Source: Acanthamoeba sp. SK_2022b (taxonomy: Eukaryota; Discosea; Longamoebia; Acanthamoebidae). From it: a stretch of 31,268 nucleotides of DNA. This document shows positions 10,201 through 20,212 of this stretch, piece after piece. Both the position numbers and the translations under genes were made by a program. Position 1 is the first letter of the stretch. Each line of letters begins with the position of its first letter. Under the pieces are notes generated by a model that saw nothing but the letters and a program-made list of their open reading frames with translations, searched no databases and was not told the DNA's origin. The stretch is taken from the NCBI GenBank assembly GCA_027943245.1, contig JANDJZ010000586.1, positions 1-31,268 of the forward strand, written 5' to 3'.

Positions 10201-11548
10201 GGCTGGGGCGGCGGATACGACGGGGAGAGCCTGCAGGAGCTGCTGGAGGAGATCGAGCGGTCGCACACGGTGCTGCTGGATCGGTGGCAGATCACCATCA
10301 CGCGCACGCAGCACCGCGACGCGGACAAGGAGGTCGATAGCCTGGACCTCGCCGAAGACCTGCCGGGCGAGAGCCTCCAGAAGGTCTACATCGCCAACAA
10401 CTACTTCAGCGTCGGTACGCACACGCGCGCGCGCGAGTGCAGGCGCGGCGCGAGGTTAATGGGGGTGATGACGTGGTCGTGATCGTGTGTGGCAGGCATC
10501 GATGCCAAGGTGGCGCTCGAGTTTCATTTGGCGCGCGAGAGCCGTCCTGAGCGGTTCACCAGCCGCGGAGTCAACAAGCTCAAGTGCGTCCCTCCTTCCA
10601 CTCGATTTTCCCCTTTTTTTTGTTCTTTTTTCTCCTCTTTTTAATCATAAATTTGATCTTAAATCATAATTTTTTATTTATTCAAAAAAAAAAACAACAA
10701 CAAAAACAAAACAAAACAAAACAAAAAAAAAAAACAAACAACAAAAAACAAACAACTCAACTGGTGGTGATCAGGTATTTCGAGTTGGGGGCTGCGGCTC
10801 TGTTCGACGGCTGCGCGGGGCTCAGCAAGAACCTAACGCTCGAGGTCGACGGGCGCGAGATCGCGATCCCGCGGTCGGTGGAGGGCGTGATCGTGACCAA
10901 CCTTCCCAGCTGGGCCGGCGGCACCAACCTGTGGGACCCGCCCGAAGAGGTGTGCCCCCCCCCCTCTCCTATTTTATGTCGACTTTGTTGTGGGGCACGC
11001 AAGTCGTTGACTCTTGCGGTCCGCAGGGCACCAAGCCGATCTCCCACAGCGACCGCATGATCGAGGTGGTCGGCCTCAAGGGCGCCGCCCACCTGGTACC
11101 GCGCCCCTGACGTCTTGCCGGCGGCCCCATTCAAACAACTCACCGTCGCCCTTGACGCGTTGTCGACTGTCGCGTGGTGGTGGTGCAGGGCATGATCAAA
11201 GCGAAGCAGACCCTTCTGAGCGGCGGTCCCATCAAGCTGGGCCAAGGGCGCGAGGTGTGTGCAAGCCACAACCACAGCTGCTCTCTCTCTCTCTCCTCTC
11301 TCTCTCCACTTGCCTCCAGTCAGAAACGCGAATTGTGAAACACAACTCACGCGCCGTGTCGATGTCGTGCGTGTCAGGTGAGACTCACGCTGAAGGAGCA
11401 GGCGGTGCCGGTGCAGGTGGACGGGGAGCCTTGGCTGCAGCAGCCGTGCCAGATTCGGATCGTACACCACGGCCAGGTCCCCATGCTCCGCCGCCGGGGC
11501 GAGCCAGACTACCCATCGGCTCCCTCGGGGAGCACCTTCCTTCTTTGA
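7208..11548 (+). CDS. Diacylglycerol kinase with three C1-type zinc fingers
   Basis: This enzyme phosphorylates diacylglycerol to phosphatidic acid at membranes. Sixteen exons fit in phase: 7208-7366, 7460-7580, 7762-7967, 8063-8183, 8261-8352, 8546-8984, 9161-9204, 9376-9498, 9619-9779, 9858-9990, 10153-10414, 10496-10583, 10775-10949, 11027-11095, 11189-11254 and 11378-11548 (809 aa). A canonical C1 domain starts at His about 97 (TRFNKPSHCDHCGMMIWG). A second Cys/His finger follows (LYCNVCRR, QCVVCGYMSHFDC), then a Lys/Glu-rich linker. A DGK-type second C1 begins HHWVEGNLPSSALCMFC. The catalytic domain has LLVFINPRSGGQQG, the glycine-rich GCGGDGTIGW (about 507-516) and LPLGTGNDLARALGWGGG. 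The accessory domain includes VIVTNLPSWAGG. The intron after 8984 is GC-AG, forced by frame and by C1 spacing. The first exon is the least certain; an upstream exon is possible. Confidence 0.93.
8359..8482 (+). repeat. Intronic (TCTCTCCC)-like polypyrimidine array
   Basis: An imperfect octamer/dinucleotide CT-only array fills most of the DGK intron 8353-8545, upstream of the CCTCAG acceptor. It provides an unusually long polypyrimidine tract. Confidence 0.9.
9035..9159 (+). repeat. Intronic (CATCAC)n hexamer array
   Basis: There are about 21 near-perfect copies of CATCAC, which would read as polyhistidine if translated. The array sits inside the GC-AG intron 8985-9160 of the DGK gene. Its final copy is CATCAG, which supplies the splice acceptor. 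Confidence 0.95.
9229..9331 (+). repeat. Intronic (TTGTG)n pentamer array
   Basis: About 20 tandem copies of TTGTG lie within the DGK intron 9205-9375 (donor GTTCGT, acceptor GTGTAG). The flanking exons join in frame to complete the third Cys/His finger (WCGGM then VHSEC). Confidence 0.95.
10584..10774 (+). other. DGK intron with A-rich 3' half
   Basis: This intron has a GTGCGT donor and a GATCAG acceptor. Its first half is T-rich, but the last roughly 100 bp are A/AC-rich (AAAACAAAAC runs), so the usual pyrimidine tract before the acceptor is missing. Joining the exons restores LK-YFELGAAALFDGC in frame. Confidence 0.8.
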
Positions 11549-11857
11549 GACAAACATGTGACGATAACTAAACCTTTGGTTGGTGTAGCGACCAATGCTT
11601 TTCATTGGCTCCATTTATGGGTTAAAGCATTAAAGCTGCGTGGTGTGTGGTGTGGCCCACTCCGAAGCCTGAGGCCCCGAGAACATGTCGAAGTTGGTCC
11701 CCCTCCTCACGCTCGCCCTTTCCATGCTGGTCCTAAAGCGGTTTCACATTCCTGAGGCGCCAATGTCCGAATTACAAAATTTTGCTCAGAAAAACAACGC
11801 GTGGGCACGAACAAAACCGGCAGTCCCCACCCAACCTGAAGCTTCTCTCATTGCACG
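11549..11857 (+). other. Spacer between DGK and the F-box/ankyrin gene
   Basis: This tandem-oriented spacer holds the 3' end of DGK and the promoter of the next gene. I see no RNA gene or convincing ORF. Confidence 0.4.
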
Positions 11858-13933
11858 ATGAGCATGGAGCAGCTGCCCGACGAGCTCGTTCAGGCCGTGC
11901 TGAGCCACATTGATCCTCTTTGCCACACCGCGGCGGTGACGGCGACGTGCCGCAGGTGGCGAAGGCTCATGTTCGACCCGCACCTGTGGTGTCGGTTCTA
12001 CCACCGGGTCTTCCCCACTCGCCTGGGCCAAGTGGACCCCAACGACACGGCTCCCCTGCGCGGCGCGCAGTCGTGGCGCCACTCGTTCGTGGCCAAGGCC
12101 ACCAGGCTCAAGGAAACTCTCAAGGACCAGAGGGCCCTCGCGAGGTCAAAGTACGAGGGGCTCGACCACCTGCTGGTGGCAGCAGCCAAGGAGGGCTGCC
12201 TGGAGCTGGTCCGACGCTACCTCGACGAGCTGGCCGACCTGCTCTCCCGCCGCGGGCAGCCCGCCGACGCCCTGGCCACCCTCGCCCTCAAGGGCCGTCA
12301 CCCGAGCGATAATACGACTGTCGAAATCAACCTGCTCAAGAAAGTGCTTCGCCATGCGTGTGTCGCGCACTCTGCCCCGACCGCCCAGGTATTCCCTTCC
12401 TCGCTTGGTTGTTGCCGATCGTGTGTTGCGTATTGACCGATAGCGTTTTTGTCGACAGCTTCTACTTGAACGAGGAGCCAAGCCCGGTCGAACCGCGTTG
12501 AGCGAGGCTGCGGGGAGCGGCGACTTGGCGTTTGCGGCCATGCTCATCGATCGCGGCGCCGACCCCAGCGAAGGAAGATCTCCAACAGAAAATCGTACGC
12601 CTTTGGAGGTACGTGAGGCAGACAGACTTGGGCCCCATCAGTGGGCGCCGATTGGCTCACACAATGCGGCAACGGCAACCGCACGCACAGGCGGCGGCAA
12701 AGGTGGGCGACCTGGAGATGATGAAGCTCCTGTTCCGACGCGGAGCTCGAGTATACAACAATAACGCTGTCGCGGCTGCGGTGAGCCACATCGACGCGGT
12801 GAAGCTTCTCATCGATCGCGGCTGCTTTCTGCCCAGGTACTGGCGCGCGCGCGCAAGCTCGTGGGTTCTTGACCGACCGAATGACCCTTGCGCGTGATGA
12901 CGACGGTAACAGCCGGAATCACAAGAGCGCCTTGACGACCGTGATAAAAGAGGGCAACGTCGACGTGATGCGCTTGCTGATCGATCACGGGGCCGTGCCT
13001 GAGAGTGACCACGTGTTCGCAGCCCTGTCCAGTGGTGTGGCCCTCCCCTCAATTTTATATATATATTTATGAATTATAATAACACTTTTCCGTCTTAGTC
13101 TCAGGGTTTTCGATGGAAATGCTGCGCCTGGTGGCGAGAGGCGTCGATCCTGCCCACTCGTTTCGCCTCCTCAAGACGCCGGTGGTGGCCGCCGGCAACG
13201 TGGAGGCCTGCCGCGTCCTGGTCGCCCACGGTGTCGACATCAACTACCAGAGAGAGCGCCTGTTCGAGCCGAACATCACGCCCCTCTATCGCGCGGGTAA
13301 GGGCCCGAGTCTCTCGAGGGCAGTGTGCGTGTGCTGCAATGGCAGCTGTGTGCATGGAGCTAACCCCAGCCAAAACATCATCATCATCAAGCCAGGAGAA
13401 ACAACGCGGCGCACGTGCGGTGCCTGCTTGCCTGCGGCGCGGCGACGGACTTCAAGCACGAGCGGGAAAACGTGACGGCCCTGGGCTTGGCGCGCCAGTT
13501 CGGCTACAACGAAGTCGCCCGACTCATCGCCAAGCACCAGGCGATGATGAAGAAGAGGAAGAGCGCCGAAGGACCTGTCGCCGGCCAAGAACAAGTACAG
13601 CAGCCCAAGAAGAAGAAACAAAAGCACGATCTCGACGAGGAAGTCAAGCCACCGGCCAAGAAGAAGCAGAAGAAGAAGGAAAAGAAGGATGAAAAGGAGC
13701 TGTCGATCGAGAAGCAGGAAGAGCTGGCCCTCGAGGCCGACGTGCGCCGGCTGTCGCCCCACCAGAAGACCAACGTGTTTGACCTGCGGCAGCTGCTGCG
13801 CAAGGGGGCAGGCCTCAAGGCGAGCCAGGTGCCCAGGCGCAAGGCCGACATGCTCCGGGTGGCCGTGGACTGGCTCACCACCGGCAACGCCCGCCCCGAC
13901 CTGGTGGAACAGCAGCCCATGGAAGCAAGCTGA
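11858..13933 (+). CDS. F-box/ankyrin-repeat protein with basic C-terminal region
   Basis: This is a likely substrate adaptor of an SCF-type ubiquitin ligase. Six exons fit in phase: 11858-12388, 12459-12608, 12691-12836, 12913-13034, 13105-13296 and 13392-13933 (560 aa). The N-terminus is an F-box (residues about 4-50): EQLPDELVQAVLSHIDPL, a CRRWRRL core and HLWCRFYHRVFP. Ankyrin-like helix pairs follow: LLVAAAKEGCLELVRRYL, LSEAAGSGDLAFAAMLIDRG, AAAKVGDLEMMKLLFRRGA, VIKEGNVDVMRLLIDHGA, VVAAGNVEACRVLVAHGVD and AAHVRCLLACGAATDF. After the repeats come a Lys-rich stretch (PKKKKQKH, PPAKKKQKKKEKKDEK) that could be a nuclear signal, and a conserved-looking helical end near SPHQKTNVFDLRQLLRKG that I cannot place. 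The ATG at 11858 begins the F-box directly; a second ATG follows at 11864. Confidence 0.85.
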
Positions 13934-14071
13934 TCTCCCCGAGCCTCCCTCGAGCCCTGAGGCAGTGGCTTTCCATGGAAAACAAAACGAAACAAAGCAA
14001 ACAATTTTCGATTTCTAATTACAAAAGAGGAAAAGATATCAACAAACAAACAAACAAACAGAAGGAGGAGC

Positions 14072-17000
14072 TCAGCGGTGGAGGCTGGCGCGTCGGGCTG
14101 CGCTGCGCTGTTGGGCCCGGCGGGCGTGATGCGCGCGGTCGGCCTTGGCGAGCTTGAGGGCGGAGAAGAGCAGGGAGAGCATGAGCTCGATGAGCATCAC
14201 CACCAGCAGCTCCCAGACCACCCCGGCGCCCGAGTACTCGCCCGCGCCCTGCTGCTGCTGCTGCTCGCGGTAGTAGCTCCCGGCGCCGTGGCTGGGGCCC
14301 TGCCACCACCACAACACCGACAGCAGCCACTGCCCCACGATGCAGCCCAGCTGCAGACGCGCCACCTGCCGCCTGCCTCTTGACAGTCAGCGCGTGTCGT
14401 GTCGTGTCGTGTCGTGTCGTGTCGTGTCGTGTCGTGTCGTGTCGTGTCGTGTCGTGTCGTGTCGTGTCGTGTGTACCCGACGGGGAGGCAGAGCAGCATG
14501 GTGGCCAGCGAGAGGGCGACCATGAGGTGGATGTACCACGACGACCACGACTGCGTCATGTCAAAGCACAACGCCAGCTGCTCACAAAAAGAATTAAAAA
14601 AATCAATAAATTGTTACGAAATAATAATAATAAAATAAAACAAATAAATAAAAGACGCGCGCGTGCGTGCCTTGATGAGGAGCGTGGTGGCGAAGAGGGA
14701 CTGGCGCATGAAGGCGTCGAAGTGGTCGAGGCAGAAGTTGACCGCCGGCGCCAGGAACGCGACGACGGGCGACGGCAGCCGCAGCGAATGGAGGATGGCC
14801 GCCGCGCTCGGGAACGACGCCGAAGAGGAGGAGGACGACGACGAGGAGGAGGAGGAGGCGTCGGACACGGCGGCCGACGAGGACGAGGAGGGGAAGACGG
14901 TGGGCGACGACGACCGGAGCGGGCGAGCGGGGGAGAGGGGCGGCGGCATGAGCTGCGACGAGCGGCGACGGAAGAGGGTCGATCGGTTGCCTGCCGACGA
15001 CGACGGCGTGGCCGTGGACGCCGAGGCCGCCGACGAGGCAGACGACGAGGAGGAGGAGGACGCGGGGATCGTGGTCTGCACGATCTGCGGCGGCAGCTCC
15101 AGCAGGTGGGCCGTCGACAGCGGCGGCGGCGCCTCCGCCGGTCTGTACACAGTTACGCACATTTTATTATTATTATTATTATTTAAAAAAAAGAGAAAAG
15201 TAAATAGAAATACAATTATTATTTTTTTAAATAAAATCGTACGCAGGTGGGCGAGGGGTGCCGGTGTTGTGGTGCATGACTTCGGGAATGCTGAGTATGT
15301 CGTCGACCGAAGGACGCTTGGCCGGATCGCCCTGCGGGAGGCGAGCAAGGGCAGAGAAGACAAGAGAGAGAGAGAGAGAGATGTCAGGCGACGTGATATG
15401 AAAGAGGGGGAGGATGGAGAGTGATGATGTAAATGGACGAGGATGGACTGGGCATGCGTGCCTGCATCATCCATTGAATGAGCCACGTGAAGATGTGGGG
15501 CCTCGGCACGGGCGTCGACGGAAACTCAGTGATCCCTCGCGTGCTCCTGCGTTCGTTCGATGAAGGAGAGAGGGAGAAGAGGAGAGAACAAACATTCAAA
15601 ATAGAAGAAGACGAAGATGAGGAGGAAGGAGACATCGAAGCGACAGGCTGATATAAATGAAGGTGAGTACCCGATGATCTCGCGTTCGAGGTCTTCGGTG
15701 GAGTTGACGTTGCGGAAGGGCGACTCGGAGAAGCAGAGCTCGTACAGGATCACGCCCAGCGACCACACGTCGCTCTTCTCGTCGTAGTCGTACAGGTAGC
15801 GACCCGACGTGTCCGTTATCAGCGCTGCACACAACACGCAACCACCACACACACACACACACACCATTGTTGTATTTAGTGATTACAATAAAGAATATAT
15901 TATTGTAAACATGAAAATAAATAGATAAATAAATAAATATGGAATGTTAAGAATGTTGTAAGTCGCTGGGGAAACAACCTTCGGGGGCCATGTAGGCGAT
16001 GGTGCCGGTGTTGCCGGTGCGGGGCGTGCGTTCGCCCTGGAGGAGGGACTTGACGCTGCCAAAGTCGGTGATGAGCACGCGCGTCGTCTCCTGCTGCGTC
16101 ACCGCGTCCACGCACTTGTCCAGCAGCAGGTTCTGCGGCTTCAGATCGCAGTGGATGATGCCCCTGCGGTTCACCCTCACCCGTCAGCCACACATGCGCC
16201 TGCGTGTGCTTACATCTACATGCGTGTGCGTGCGTGTGTGCGTGTGCGATGGACAAACCGATGATGGAGATGGGAGAGGCCGTTGCAGATATCGGTGAAG
16301 AAGCTCCATATGGTGGTGCTGTCCAGGAAGTAGGAACGCGCTGTCGTCGTGTTGGTCTGTCGCGCATACGAATATCGCATATAATGTATATACAAAAAAT
16401 AATAGATATATATATATAAATATAAATATATGTTCCACTTCCTCGGCAGCGTTTGCCACGCGTGGCTCGTGTGCAAGAAACGGTACCAGCGGGTTGAGAG
16501 TGGCTCTCTGCTCGAAGCTGGCCCGCTTTGCGCGCGCTCGAGTCTCGGGAATCCTGGAACACACGCACGCGCGCCGGCCAACGTTTCGGTTAGATGGGCG
16601 CGATCTCTCCCGCGGCACACACGCATACACATAGAGCGTGCGCACCGTTTGGGGTTGTAGAAGATGAAGTCGTGGAGGTTGCCCGCGTTGGCGTACTCGG
16701 TGAGGATGAAGAGCGTGGGGATGTTGTCCGGCCCGAAGTCGGCGGGCTTCGTTCGCTCGAGCCACGAGTGTTTGTAGGACACGATGTTGGGGTGCTGCAG
16801 CCGCTCGAGCGCCTTGACCTCCTGCAGCACCGCTACTCGCGCCCAAAAACTCGCCCATTGAGCAATTTGGAGGAATATGAAGAATGTGGCCTACAAATGA
16901 CCGTGCATTCTAGAGAAATGCGGGCACGTACCGGCGAGCCGCGGGTGGTCGTTGCCCACGGGCACCTTCTTGATGGCGTACTTGCCCAGGTTCACCTCCC

Positions 17001-18440
17001 CCAACACGTGATGGCACAGATACACGCTGCGCGCGTTGCGAGTAGCCAAGTAGTGAATCTCGAATGAACAAAGATAGTCTTCATGTAAAAATGTAAAAAT
17101 GTAAAATGGATAGGGAGTGGATACCTGCCAAAGGCGCCTCGGCCGAGGCAGGCCTCCTCGTCAAAGAACTTGTGGTAGTAGCCCTGATTGAAGGCACGCG
17201 ACCGCAGGCTCTGAGTTCGCTGCCGCCGCGCACGTGCCTGCCCGCCCAGACTCCGCTCGAAGCCGCCGCCTGGAGTGTGCCACACACACGCACAGCGGCG
17301 TCAGCCAAGGCCACGCGCGACAGACAACGCCTTAGCAGACAGGAGGGGAGACAGGAGGGGAGCGTACTGCGAAGGCTGTCCTCGTCCTCATCGCTGCTGC
17401 TCAGGTCGGACTCGTCCGAAGAGTCGGTGTGCAGGTCGTCTTCGTCATTGGCCAGCGGCACGGACGCCGACGGCACGCTGCCCTTCCTGCTCGCGACCAA
17501 CACACACAACACACGCACACACAAATGAGTTATCAAGCAAACCACACACACACACACATCACATCACATCACATCACATCACATCACATCACATCACATC
17601 ACATCACATCACATCACACAGCGCACACACATCGCCCACATAGATAGAGTGCACGCACCCCAGGTCGATGATCTCAAAGTAGTTGGGGGACACGTATCGT
17701 CGCACACCGGGCGGCGAGGCGTGCTCTGTTGCAGCGCGCGGGCCAACGATCGTTAGCCATGACCGCCTTCTTAAGAACGCATCGGTAGAGGGAGAGAGGG
17801 TGAGGGGGCGCTCGCGTACTGCGGTGTTCGCGCGCCTCGTGGTGATGGTGGAGGTAGGTCGGGAGGTGCTGTCGACAGAGCGGACAGCGGCCGCCGTGGT
17901 GGTGGTGTCCGCCGCCGGCCGCCTGGGGGAAGGCGGGCGTGGCCGAAGGCGATATGCCCAGTTCCACCTTCTGCCGCACCATCGGCACCCTGCAGGGCGG
18001 TCACGCCGCAAAGCTTGGCGTGAGCGCTGTGTGTGTACTAGCGTACCTGACAGAAAGGACGCACCCGGCCTCGGTCGATGTGAAGGAATCGCTGGCGGTC
18101 GCGGTCGCCGTAGCACTACTTCTACTCCTGTATTTTTGTTGATTAATTGTTAATTAATTATGAATTAATCGAGGGCTTTTGGTGATTTCCTGTGCAGAAT
18201 GGCCATTTGAAGAGACATCTATGTGTGGTGACGAATTGTTGATAGTGGGCGGCGGTGGCAGTACCCGATGTAGTCAATGCTGCTGCGGCGAGGCGGGGCT
18301 GGCATGGGGATTGGCCCGTGGTGGGCAGCATAGGCTCGGCCGTCGAGTATGCGCAGCGTGTGGTCGTAGCGGTTGTACAGCACGGTCTGCTTCTCGAATG
18401 GGTTATAGAGCACAACTTCCCACTGCCCGTGACCATCCAT
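14072..18440 (-). CDS. IKS1-family serine/threonine protein kinase with C-terminal membrane segments
   Basis: Sixteen minus-strand exons run from 18265-18440 to 14072-14372 (about 841 aa). The N-terminus has WEVVLYNPFEKQTVLYNRYD, a Cys pair (RCPLCRQHL) and RRYVSPNYFEIIDLG, as in fungal IKS1, then an acidic serine patch. The kinase domain shows GRGAFGSVYLC, YAIKKVPVG (Lys about 272), LQEVKALERLQHPNIVSYKH, IIHCDLKPQNLLL, ITDFGSVKSL, IAYMAPEA and DEKSDVWSLGVILYELCF, closing with DPAKRPSVDDIL. The HRD arginine is cysteine, but the catalytic Asp, Lys and DFG are present. A Ser-rich linker leads to hydrophobic segments (IHLMVALSLATMLLCLPVG, VVWELLVVMLIELMLSLLFS), so the protein is probably membrane-bound. 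Introns 15332-15461 and 14578-14670 appear to be GC-AG. The exon 8/9 junction near 16357-16646 is unresolved: the natural GT donor is out of phase. Confidence 0.9.
14393..14473 (+). repeat. Intronic (GTGTC)n pentamer array
   Basis: About 16 tandem GTGTC copies lie inside the minus-strand IKS1-like intron 14373-14476 (GTACAC donor, GAGGCAG acceptor). The minus-strand donor is the edge of the array itself. Confidence 0.93.
17557..17617 (+). repeat. Intronic (ACATC)n pentamer array
   Basis: About 12 tandem ACATC copies, flanked by a CA-dinucleotide run, lie inside the IKS1-like intron 17487-17658. Confidence 0.93.
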
Positions 18441-18681
18441 CTTGCAAGCTAACACGCCAATCTGCTTTGTGCTGTTTCGTGGTGTATGGTTGTTTGATAT
18501 TCTGAGCGAAAAAGATAACCAAATTTCGTCTTGGTGACATGAGATGATTTTCTCTATATTTCCCATCTTTTCTGGGAGCTCCTCCTTCAGGCCACACCAC
18601 CAGCCAGATGAAATGGTGGTGCTAGCCACACCCTGCCTACAATTTATAAAGTTTTGTTAGGGATGGCTTGAGTTAAGAGAG

Positions 18682-18997
18682 GATGGCGGCCTACCAGGAA
18701 GAGGATGGCCTCCGTTTTGTGTTTGTCTCGACGCAAGCCATGCATTCAGTCTGGGCGGCGAGCCAGCATCGGCTTCGTGTTGCGTGTGGCTGACGGGTGT
18801 TGGGGATTGGGCTGGGCGTGCTCCTCACGGGGTCGAGCAAGTCGGGCGACGGTGGCAGCAGTGACAACACGGCGCTCATCGTGGCCGTGGCAGTCGTGGT
18901 GCCGGTGGCCGTGGCCGTCGTGGCCGTCGTGATCTTGGCGGCAGTGGTGGTGGGATTGCAACGCAAGAAGAGGATGCTCTGTGATTTTGTGACATAA
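18682..18997 (+). pseudogene. Fragment of a single-pass membrane protein (3' end)
   Basis: The plus strand between two minus-strand genes holds a short frame ending at 18997. It encodes Ser/Gly/Asp, then NTALIVAVAVVVPVAVAVV and more hydrophobic residues, then QRKKRM and a stop. This is the classic C-terminal stop-transfer helix plus basic tail of a surface protein. The frame is closed by a TGA just upstream of 18797. A short frame from ATG 18682 (MAAYQEEDGLRFVF...) can only be linked by an unsupported splice. I see no ectodomain, so this is probably a truncated remnant. Confidence 0.35.
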
Positions 18998-19159
18998 CCA
19001 ATGCTGTCAATGTTAAAAAATAGTCAACCCAATTTGTGTCAACATGTTGTGTGCCACTTCGCATCTTACAGCCAGCGTATGCTGACAGCACAAGTTCTTG
19101 TTGCAGCCATCATCACAGATGAGCCTAGCACCGCCACATGACAAGGAGCACTAGCTGTT

Positions 19160-19395
19160 TGCCATCGACCTGTTCTGATCAAGCGGACAAGAGTCCAAGG
19201 CATTTGACAAGTGGTGCGACAAGTGCGGCAACAGGTTCAAGCACGACCCCTTCTTCTGGCGGTGCGAGAGACTACATGACGCAACCAACAAGATGCCAAA
19301 AAAGAAGCGTGTAGAGGATCTGTGTGTACATCGCAATGCAACCGCGCTCGCCAGCCACGTGTGCATGAGAGCGAGATCAGGAGTGTGTCTATTTG
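19160..19395 (+). pseudogene. Fragment with a Cys-rich zinc-binding-like motif
   Basis: An open plus-strand stretch encodes KWCDKCGNRFKHDPFFWRC followed by a basic PKKKRVED. Spacing and aromatic residues look like a piece of a zinc-binding domain. There is no in-frame ATG ahead of it before a stop, and it runs into the 3' end of the minus-strand PEX26-like gene. It may be a relic of the same lost gene as the membrane-tail fragment at 18797-18997. Confidence 0.3.
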
Positions 19396-19400
19396 TTTGG

Positions 19401-20162
19401 TCAATTGCCCAGGCGTCGCCGGGGGCGCGGTTGGTTGAGCGAGGAGCGGTCGTAGGAGAAGGCCGACTCGAGCAGCTCGCGCAGGTTGCGCACCACCGCG
19501 TCGCGCACGCCGCGCAGCCGGTCCTGCTTCCAGTAGACGAACCAGAACAGGGTGAGGATGCCCCCGAACAGGGTGGCGTAGTACGAGTAGGAGAAGTAGC
19601 GCCGAGAGAGGTGGCGCTGTGGCTGTTGTGGCTGGTGCCGTCGCCCAGTGAGCGTCGACACGATTGTCGACAAAAACGAGGAGGCGGCCCCGCTGCCGCT
19701 CGCGCCGGTGATGAGGCCCCACACGCCGCTCGTGCTTCGCACCACCGGCCGCCCCTCTGTCGATCGGTTCAGTGAAGACAACGAAGGCGAAGAGGACGAT
19801 GGAGATGATGATGAGGAGGAGGAGGAAGATGAGGAAGAGGAAGAGGATGAGGTGTCGTTGGCTCGCTTGAGCAAAGTCGGGTCGTCGAGTTCGGCGTCGG
19901 GGTCGATGACATCGACGTCCGCGCCGTCGTCACCGGCCGATATCGCCGCGCGCACGCCGCCGCCATCGTCGTCGCCGTCGTCGGCCACGACCACCGCGGC
20001 GCTGGCGAGAGGCGGGGGCTTCTTGCCCCGCGCGGAATCGTTCCGCCGCTTCTCGTCCTCCTCGGCCCGCTCGATCTCCTTCTTCAGCGCCTGTCGTCAC
20101 CGCACCAACAACGAGACATTGCAATGCGCGTGAGGCCTGCACGAGCGCACGACTTGCTGTCG

Positions 20163-20212
<50 letters not shown>

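Noticed and set aside
9331..10422. 363-codon minus-strand ORF
   Set aside because: It is a shadow of the GC-rich DGK catalytic exons, which carry GGDGT and other family motifs on the plus strand.
14393..14473. Regular short repeats as a possible CRISPR array
   Set aside because: The unit is five bases with no spacers, the array lies in an intron, and the genome is eukaryotic.
14380..15186. Plus-strand ORF rich in Arg/Gly/Asp/Glu with an Arg-Val-Val-Ser-Cys repeat
   Set aside because: It is the antisense of the Ser/Ala-rich linker and the GTGTC intron array of the IKS1-like kinase.
19293..19320. PKKKRVED resembling a classical nuclear localisation signal
   Set aside because: It lies in an isolated fragment without a start codon; short basic motifs occur by chance.
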